Of a stretch of 64,000 bases of DNA, positions 56,281 through 64,000 are shown piece after piece (the first letter of the stretch is position 1; every line of letters starts with the position of its first letter). A program made the position numbers and the translations under genes. The notes below the pieces were generated by a model, which searched no databases, was not told where the DNA came from, and was given only the letters and a program-made list of their open reading frames with translations. Source of the stretch: Dipteris shenzhenensis (lineage: Eukaryota > Polypodiophyta > Polypodiopsida > Gleicheniales); NCBI GenBank assembly GCA_047967505.1, contig CM106541.1; one strand, given 5' to 3'.

Positions 56281-59200
56281 ATGGTGAAGATTCCAATGTT
56301 TCGAGGGACCCAAGGGGAGGACCCGGAGTCTTATCTTCGGGATTTTGTTCGAGGATGCCGGCTTTCTGCATGGTCCATGAAGGATCAGGCAGAGATTTTG
56401 CCTGATTTTCTTGAAGGTGTAGCCTTGAGTTGGCATGAGACCTTGCCGGACTCTACCAAGGAGGACTGGGACCAAGTGGTGGCAGCAATGAAGCAGAGAT
56501 TTGGGGCAGTGGAGTCGCCAAATGCTTTGATGTTGCAGTTGGACCGGTTCTGTCAAGGAGAGGGTGAGTTGGTCTCTGCATTGGCAATCCGATATGAAAC
56601 TTTATGGACAAAGTATGAAAGCGCAGCTTTGCGAGCTGTGGCATCGGCATCATCGGCCCCTCAAAGTCTCTCAGGGATGGAGCACTTAAAGATGAGCAAA
56701 TTTGTTATGGCTTTAGAGCCTCATCTTCGCTAAAAGGTAATGAGTAAAGATCCAACAATATACGTGGAGGCGGTTCGCATTGCGACCAAGAAAGAAGCTT
56801 GTCTTAAGATCGAATCCTCTTTTGTGTCTTCAACAGCTTCAACTTCTAAGGTGGAGGTAATGGTCACTCCTCAGGTACCAAAGTCCTCTGAGTTAGATCA
56901 TAATATCTCCCAATTGATGGCAAAGTTTGCTGATTTGAAATTTCATATGGTTAATGCACGACAACCTAGAGCACCAATGAGTGAAGATAGGCCTCGAGAT
57001 AGGAGTGCGGTCACTTGCTATGAATGTAATGAAAAAGGTCACTATCGCCCCGAGTGTCCTAGATTGAGAAAGAAAGAAGAAAAACAAGTATCCTTGTTAG
57101 AAGCTTCTTCAGGGGATGAGGAAAGAGAGGTAATGATGGCTAAACGGGGGCGTGGTAAACCAAAAGAAGAAGAAGAAAGCAAGGAAGAAGTAGATGAGGA
57201 ACATCAGGAAGAGGAACACCGTAGTAAGAAAAAGAAGGCATCTAGAAGGAGAATTAGCCAGTCAGACTTTCCTTTAGGACAAGGAATTGGAAGCTATGAC
57301 TTGTTGTCCGACCTTAAAGAAAAGGAAGCTCATATCACCTTTGGTCAATTACTTGCTTTGTCTCCAAAACTACGGAAGGAATGGGGAAAACTAGCAAGCA
57401 CAAGGGTGTCAAAGAAGAAAAAGAAGAAAAGTGCCAATCCTGTTGTTCAAAAGGTAGATATAGATGTTGGTGATGATATACCTATGGTTGATGTGATCAT
57501 TGATGGTCAAGTGATTTCTAATGTGTACATTGATGGAGGTGCATCGATTAATGTCATGAGTGAGAAGACCATGATAGATGCTGATTTAAAATACTCTAGT
57601 ACTACCTCTCCTTATCACATCAAATTGGCTGACAACACTAGGGTTAAGACCTTGGGAGTTGTGAAGAATCTAGAAGTGGATGTATGTGGAATTTCTGTGC
57701 TGACTACTTTTCAGGTGATCCCTACTAAGCCAGATGCACGTGCCTATCCATTGATTTTGGGAAGGCCTTGGCTAAGCAAGGTGAAGGCTGTTCAAAAGTG
57801 GGATACTGGAGAATTGATTTTGCAGGGAAATGATAAGAAGGTGCGCTACAACATCAGAAGCCGCAAAAAGGAAGTTGTCAAGGAGGAGTCTTCAACATCA
57901 GAGAGTTCAAGCTCTGACTTAACCGATGAAGAAGAAGAGACAGGGTGTAGCTCCGAGGAGTCCAACTCAGAGGGTGAGGTGGAAGGAGTGGCCTTTGGTC
58001 TTTGTCTTGGTGCTGATCGGGATGAGTCAGGAAGTAACAAGGTGGTGGTGCAAGAAGATCCTGTAGAGACACTTCATGTGGAGGATGTGGAGCACATTAA
58101 ATGACGCCAACGCAATGAAGAGCTTCTTGGTGATTCTCTATCAGGTAGTGAGAAGCTCCAATACTTAGATATGCTAGATGATTTTCCATGTCTCTTTGCA
58201 ACAAGCTATTCACAGGTTCGGCCAGTCTCTCTTGTGGAGCACAAGATTGAGTTGAAGCCAGAAAGCAAGCCAGTTGTGCAACGCTTAAGGCGATTGGGGG
58301 TGATCCAAGCTGAGGCACTAAAGAAAGAGGTAACACAACTACTTGAGGTGGGATTCATCTTTCTTGTTGATGATTCAGAATGGATATCTCCTGTAGTTGT
58401 CACACCAAAGAAAGGAAATAAGTGGCGAGTTTGTGTGGACTTTTGTCCTTTGAATGCACGCACTAAGAGGGATCATTTTCCTTTGCCATTCCAAGATGAA
58501 ATACTAGACCAAGTAGCAGGGCATGAGATGTATTCTGTATGTGATGGGTATTCTGGGTACTTTAAATTCGTATTCGGGAGGAAGATCAAAAGAAAACATC
58601 ATTTGTCACACCTTGGGGAGTTTTTGCTTACAGAGTGATGCCTTTTGGGTTGACCAATGCACCAGCTACATTTCAAAGGTTCATGAGTCAAGTCCTGGAG
58701 CCTTACTTGGGAAAGTTCATACGGGTGTTTTTGGATGATTTTTGCATTTATTCTCGGTGCATAGATCACATGGAGAAGTTAAAGATGGCCTTAGCTAGGA
58801 TTGATGAAGCAAAAGGGTGTCTAAATCCTAGCAAATGTCATTTGGCTCAAACAAAAGTAGTCTTATTGGGGCATATTGTGTCTCAGGAAGGCCTGCAAAT
58901 GGATCCTGACAAGGTTCAAGCAATCATGGCATTGCCAAGTCCTGAGAGTGTCACTGGTGTTCACAGAATTCTAGGAAAGAACAAGTATTATCAACGCTTT
59001 TGTGATGATTTCACAGAGATAGTGCATCCCATGAACTTGTTGACAAGAAAAGGAGTTTCTATCCAATGGGGTGTGGAGCAACAAGAGTCTTTCCAGCTAC
59101 TTAAGGAGGCCATGAGTAAGGGCCCAATATTGAAGCCCCCTGATTGGTCTCAAGACTTTTATGTAAATCCAAGTGTATCTTTGCATTCAGTTGGTGCTGT

Positions 59201-59896
59201 ATTGCTACAAAAAGGAGAGGCAGGTAGAATGCAACCCATCTATTATGCCAGCCGGCAGCTTACAAATGTGGAAACAAGGTATGAAGAAATGGAGCAGCAA
59301 GCTCTCTCTTTGGTGTTTTCCGTCAGAAAGTTTCGCTCCTATTTATTACCTCGACCATTTTTCTTCCTTACTTCTCAGTCTGTATTAGCATATCTAGTTC
59401 ACAAGCCTAATCCTGGGGGGAGATTTGCAAAATGGTTGTCAGAGCTTCAAGAGTTCTCTTTCTCTTTTGTCACTGAAAATACCACTAGGTCCACTATGGC
59501 AGATTTGCTCACAGGGCGGGAGGATCTAGGAGAAGAAAAGAAATGTAAGGAGAACATTAAAAATGAAAGGGATACACCACCAACAACTTTTGTTTTGTAT
59601 TTTGATGTGGGGCTTTTAGTCCTTCATGCCAACAAGGAGCCGAGGGGATAGTCTTGATGAATCCTAAAGGTCAAGAGGTATGGGCAAGAGGACAAGAGCT
59701 TCCAGGTATCACAACTAACAATGCAGTTGAGTATAATGCTTTGATTCTTGGTTTGGAGGGTTGTCTTCAAAGTCAAGTTAAAGAATTGGAAGTAAGAGGA
59801 GATTCTCAGCTTATTATAAAGCAAATGCAAGGGCATTACCAGACAAGAAGTTTTCATTTGAAGGAGCTTATGGAATACTTCTTTAGCCTTGGATGA
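56281..59896 (+). pseudogene. Ty3 (Tat-type) gag-pol, truncated before integrase
   Basis: It starts MVKIPMFRGTQGEDPESYLR. Gag (GVALSWHETLP..W..V) runs to about 56,730, then zinc knuckle CYECNEKGHYRPEC (about 57,020), a Lys/Glu-rich linker, retropepsin DGGASINVMSEKTM and LILGRPWLSKVKA. Reverse transcriptase follows (PVVVTPKKGNKWRVCVDFCP, MPFGLTNAPATFQRFM, FLDDFCIYS), then RNase H (YYASRQLTNVETRYEEMEQQ) and a second RNase H with GITTNNAVEYNALILGLEG and DSQLIIKQMQGHY. That extra RNase H is known from the Tat lineage. In-frame stops lie at 56731 and 58102. Frameshifts lie near 58,563 and 59,645. The element ends abruptly at about 59,890, without integrase or 3' LTR. Confidence 0.93.
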
Positions 59897-61428
59897 ACTT
59901 GACATAATTCCTTCCAGTCTCTGTAGGAGTACTTGTCACCTCCATAATGGAGAATAGTAGTCCCTATCTTGATGAAGTCATGCACAAACAAGCCCAAGCT
60001 AGCACCTATAATGGTTGACTCATGCACCTCGAAAGTCACATTTTTGATTCAGAACACTTCGTTGATAGGGATAGGTAACTTTGGTGGTCTGAATGGATCT
60101 CATTCTGGTATGTACGTACTCAAGCATGATTTGAATGCATATCTCTCTACATCAAAAAAGACAATTCCAATTACCTACAACAACAGTTATATAGACTTGA
60201 GATAAAATGAAAAAACACTTTGACATCTGTACCTACATGGAAATTATGCATTCTATAGTTGGTTTATGTAGGCCTTAGAAATGTGTTTCTTGATATAGAG
60301 ACCTTTGTACCCTAGGTCTATAGCCAATTGAGAAACTTGCATAGCATTCATGCTAGAGAGTTATGGAGCATTCCTTAAAAGTCTTATTTGGGATGTATTG
60401 AGTTCAAGCACCTGGCCATCACGACCATGGGTTGACTAGGGTGTACACCCTTTGGTTCTATATTTTCACCTATAGCCCTCTCTCTTAGTTGATCTGCAAG
60501 AGGAAGATTTCTTGTTTTATATTCCATTCTTGACCATGCATGACTTTCCTCCCTCCATTCATCAATTACTTTCTGGACAAGGTTGAAATCCTTATGCCCC
60601 TCCATCATAGGTAATTGTCCATAGCGATCATGCTGCGCACATCTTTAGCCTCATTGAGTTGTAGTAAGGCATCAACTCTCCTCTAAGTAGAGTATTATCA
60701 TCCTTGTCTTGTACATCAAATGTTGAATAAAATATGCAATTTGATAGAGGGCTAACGCAAGCCTTGTATGGGGAGTCATCAACAAGGATTGTCTTTCTTG
60801 CATCACATCCAAATGCCTTTGAGATTTTTGCTAAGGGTCTGAACATTACCTCAACACCAACCTTGTCGGGCCTATTTATCCTTGTCTTACTATAAGTGTA
60901 GCATCCTTGCTGAGACCATATAACAAATAAAGGGAGGCTCTCATTTGCATAATTTTGTAGTCCTACCATATCAAGTACGTTATGCTCCATTGCAGTTGAC
61001 CAGATACGTACATTAAATCTTTGTAGCAAGATTCTAAGGAATTCTATGCACCCAAGATGAACAACCGTATAAATATTTTTGTCATGCATAATAGATGGAT
61101 GTATTGGCGACTTGAATAGGTAGTGACTCAATAGCAAGCCATTCAAGTCTAATATGATTGTTACTCTTGGCATATCCAAAGAAATTGTATGTGGATGTAG
61201 ATCCAAATTCTCCTTGAAGTTGTTAGCTTTTGACTCATCCAAATTGTTAGGTGCTACGTTTTCATACATGTTTGCAACAACAATAAGATTATCTAGTCTT
61301 ATCCCCAATGTTGAGATAGTATGTTCATCCATGTTCTCTTCTAAAAGTATAGGATTAATGATATTCCTTGCAATTGTCTCCATTTTTGTGTTATGTTTTC
61401 TTCTATACCCCTGTATCGATCGCATCAT
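59880..61428 (-). pseudogene. FCP1-like phosphatase plus SET-like gene remnant
   Basis: An open part (61428-60628) holds an FCP1/NIF-type HAD phosphatase. It shows VTIILDLNGLLLSH, the DLDET motif altered to DLNGL so the second Asp is lost; RIWSTAMEHNVLDMVGLQNY; ILVDDSPYKA; and DNTLLRGELMPY. After frameshifts near 60,665 and 60,612 comes LVQKVIDEWREESHAWSR. Further down the strand, broken by stops, are AMQVSQLAIDLGYKGLYIKK, IGIVFFDVERYAFKSCLSTY and VTFEVHESTIIGASLGLFVH..IGTTILHYGGDKYSYRDW. The last looks like the start of a SET domain (S.I.G..LGLF...I..GT...Y.G). It stops at the border with the Ty3 element. Whether it was one fusion gene or two neighbours is unclear. Confidence 0.6.
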
Positions 61429-61499
61429 TAATAGTCCCCATTTTGGATGGTATGTTGTCCTCTACATTGATAGTCCCCATTTTGGGTGATATGTTGTCT

Positions 61500-64000
61500 G
61501 CTATAATAGCCCCTGATGCACTCCTTGATGATGCCATGCTTCACAACCACCTCTTCTTCATACTCATCATCCTCATCCTCATCCTCATCCATTGGTGTTA
61601 TTCTCCAATTATTTGCATGACGTTGTGGACAATGGCACTAGTGCCATTCATTACATGGATTGAAGAGAATTGCACTTAGAGTGCCATTCCCCATTCTCCA
61701 TGTGATGAATGTCAATAGTTCCATTCTACCCACCATAATTTGATTATTTGGAGAATGGCACTAGTGCTAAACTTCACAACTTCTTATGATCTTTTGGAGA
61801 ATGGCACTAGAGTCATCCTCCATGTAGACTTTTCACAAGATGTCAATAGCACTAATGCTAATGTTCATGTGAGTTTGTAGAGAGTGGCATTGATGTCATT
61901 ATTCAAATGCCAAGGTTGTCACGTGAGATTTTTCTCATAAAAAAATTGGAGGAACCTTAATAAATGATGATTAGAGATTGGTATTTGTTCCATTCCCCAC
62001 AACATATGATGGTTGGACAATGGCACCAGTGCCATTCTACACAACATCATATGATTATTTGAAGAATGTTACAAGTGTTATTCTCTATTCTCCATGTGAT
62101 GAATGAAACTGGTACCATTGTCAACAACACCATATGATTATTTAGATAATGGCACCAGTGACATTCATCACATGGATTTTTGAGGATGGCACCAATGCCA
62201 TCCTCCATCCTCCATGTGATGAATGGCACCAATGTCATTCTCTAAGTAACCACATGATGTTTTGGAGAACGGCACCAGTGCCATTATCCTCAAATTCATT
62301 TGAGCACTAATGCCAATCTCAATGGGAGTTTGTAGCCATACTCCATGAGAGTATGTGAAGAATCCTGCATGAGAGTTTGTGGATAGTGGAATTGGTGCCA
62401 TCCTCCATGATGTTGGTTCCATTCTCCACAACAATTCTATTCTCCACAACACATGATGGTTGGAGAATGGCACCAGTGCTATTCTCTGCTCTCCATGTAT
62501 TGAATGGCACTAATGCCATTCTCCACAATATCATATGATTATTTGGAGAATGTCACCAGTGCTATTCTCTGCTCTCCATGTATTGAATGGCACTAATGTC
62601 ATTCTCAACCTCATCATATGATTATTTGGTGAATTACACTAGTACCATTTCCCACAACACCATCAGACTTTTTGGAGAATGGCACCACTGACATTCATCA
62701 CATGGATTGTGGAGGATGGTACCAATGCCATTCTCCATTCTCCATGTGATGAATGGCACTGATGCCATTGTCAAGTAACCTCATGATGTTTTGGAAAATG
62801 GCACCAATGCCAATATCCTCAAATTCATCTGTGAAATAATGCCGATCTAAATGGGAGTTTGTGGAGAATGGCACCCATGCCATACTCCATGAGAGCTCGT
62901 GGAGATTGGCAGTGGTGTCATCCTACATGACCTTGTGGATAATGACACTAGTGCCATTCATCCCATGGATTGCCAAGAATGGAACAAGTTCCATTCTCTA
63001 GATATCAAAGTTATCCTACCAGTGGAACACAAAACATGATATCAGGGTTATCACATTAGAGTCTTCACAAATAATATGTATAGGAACCTAACACATGATG
63101 ACTATAGAATGGTACTAATGCCATTGGTGACAACACTTTATGATTATTTGGAAAATGGCACCAGTGACATTCATCACATGGATTGTGGAGGATGGAACCA
63201 ATGCCATTCTCCATTCTCCATGTGATGAATGGAACTCATGCCATTACCCAAATATTCATATAGTGTTGTGAACAATGGCACCAGTGTCATTCTCTAAAAC
63301 TACATTTGATTTTTTGGTGATAATGGTCCACTCATGATGGTAGGATCATGGTTCTAGTGTCATTTTTCAAAAAATCATTTGATGTTGTGTAGAATGCCCA
63401 TTATCATGCTAGTGGAACATAACACATGATGGCTAGAGAATGGCATTGGTGCCATTGTCCAAAAATTCATATGATATTATGGAGAATGGCACCAGTGTCA
63501 TTCATCACATGGATTGTGGAGAATGGCACCAGTGACAATATTCATGCTCCATGTCATGAATGGCACTAACATCAATCTCCATTACATCATATGATTCTTT
63601 GAAGAATTGGCACTAGTTCCATTCTCCACAATTTCATCTGATGACCTTGAGAGAATGCCGGAACAACATATCTCCATGTGAGTTTGTGGAACCAGTGACA
63701 ATTACCGCATGGATTGTGGATGATGGCACCAATGCAATTCTCTATTCTCCATGTGATAAATGGCACTGATGCCATTCTCCAAGTAACCACATGCCAGTTT
63801 TGGAGAATGGTACCAGTGGCATTCTCCTAAAATTCATCTGAGAACTAATGCCAATCTCAATGGGAGTTTGTGAAGAATGGCACTAGTGCTATTCTCTATG
63901 CTCTATGTGTTGAATGGCAATGATGCCATTCTCAACCACATCATATGATTATTTGGTGAATGGCACTGGTACCATTGTCCACAACACCATCTGATTATTC
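61500..64000. repeat. Palindromic GGAGAATGGCACCAGTGCCA minisatellite
   Basis: GGAGAATGGCACCAGTGCCA, ATTCTCCATGTGATGAATGG, CACATGATTATTTGG and CACATGGATTGTGGA words repeat irregularly to the window end, in units of about 30-75 bp. The core (GGAGAATGGCAC/GTGCCATTCTCC) is self-complementary. Longer blocks recur, for example 62,140-62,290 and 62,690-62,830. An ATCCTC trinucleotide-like stretch at 61565-61590 begins the region. ORFs in it are repeats of the same words and are not genes. Confidence 0.93.

Noticed and set aside
59880-61428. Endogenous giant-virus insertion suggested by phosphatase and SET parts
   Set aside because: No capsid, polymerase or other viral hallmark is near, and both domains are common in plants.
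61093-61428. Functional FCP1-like phosphatase gene
   Set aside because: The catalytic motif is altered, two frameshifts follow the domain and the downstream part is full of stops.

Overview
The window is nuclear DNA of a land plant. The coding remnants are plant-type transposable elements (CACTA/En-Spm, Ty1/copia, Ty3 of the Tat type, LINE, PIF/Harbinger), genes carry GT..AG introns, and long stretches are non-coding satellite or AT-rich DNA. I could not fix the species. A seed-free plant such as a fern or lycophyte is a weak inference from the sparse genes and repeat style. No intact host gene, rRNA, tRNA or CRISPR array was recognised.

The left half (1-27.8 kb) is dominated by three copies of one large CACTA-like element, here called E, in alternating orientation. 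The pieces imply one architecture: a Transposase_24-like gene and a TNP2 transposase gene transcribed in opposite directions from a shared central region, with a long satellite (purine/pyrimidine tracts plus palindromic ATGCTCATGC words) in the 5' leader of the Transposase_24-like gene. E0 enters from the left edge (1-2.1 kb, satellite plus gene 3' end, + strand). E1 runs from 4.86 to 16.8 kb (Transposase_24-like gene on -, satellite, TNP2 gene on +). E2 runs from about 20.6 to 27.8 kb (TNP2 gene on -, satellite on +). Between E0 and E1 lies a 2.68 kb non-autonomous CACTA element (2146-4825) holding exon-like sequence of an unknown gene. A young Ty1/copia element with a 5 bp target duplication (7719-13217) sits in the E1 satellite. 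A Ty3 gag-protease remnant and long non-coding DNA separate E1 from E2.

From 27.8 to 33.1 kb is a second TNP2 element, T, with its own terminal palindromic repeats (GACGCGTCTATAGACGCG). From 36 to 43.5 kb is a third, decayed multi-exon locus, U, with a Cys-rich transposase-like N-terminus, a BAH-like segment, a nested foldback MITE, a tandem exon duplication and upstream minisatellites.

The right part holds short remnants. These are a PIF/Harbinger piece (45.9-46.2 kb), a LINE ORF1-like pseudogene (46.9-48.7 kb), a palindromic repeat array next to a vacuolar iron transporter pseudogene fragment (49.4-50.35 kb), two nested copia LTRs (51.95-52.66 kb), a Tat-type Ty3 element truncated before integrase (56.3-59.9 kb), an FCP1-like phosphatase plus SET-like pseudogene (59.9-61.4 kb) and a palindromic minisatellite (61.6 kb to the end).

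Every coding region examined is broken by stops, frameshifts or deletions, so the window reads as layered transposon decay. The most unusual signals are the inverted array of E elements, their divergent gene layout with a satellite leader, and the repeated use of palindromic terminal motifs centred on CTATAG or TATATA in otherwise different elements.
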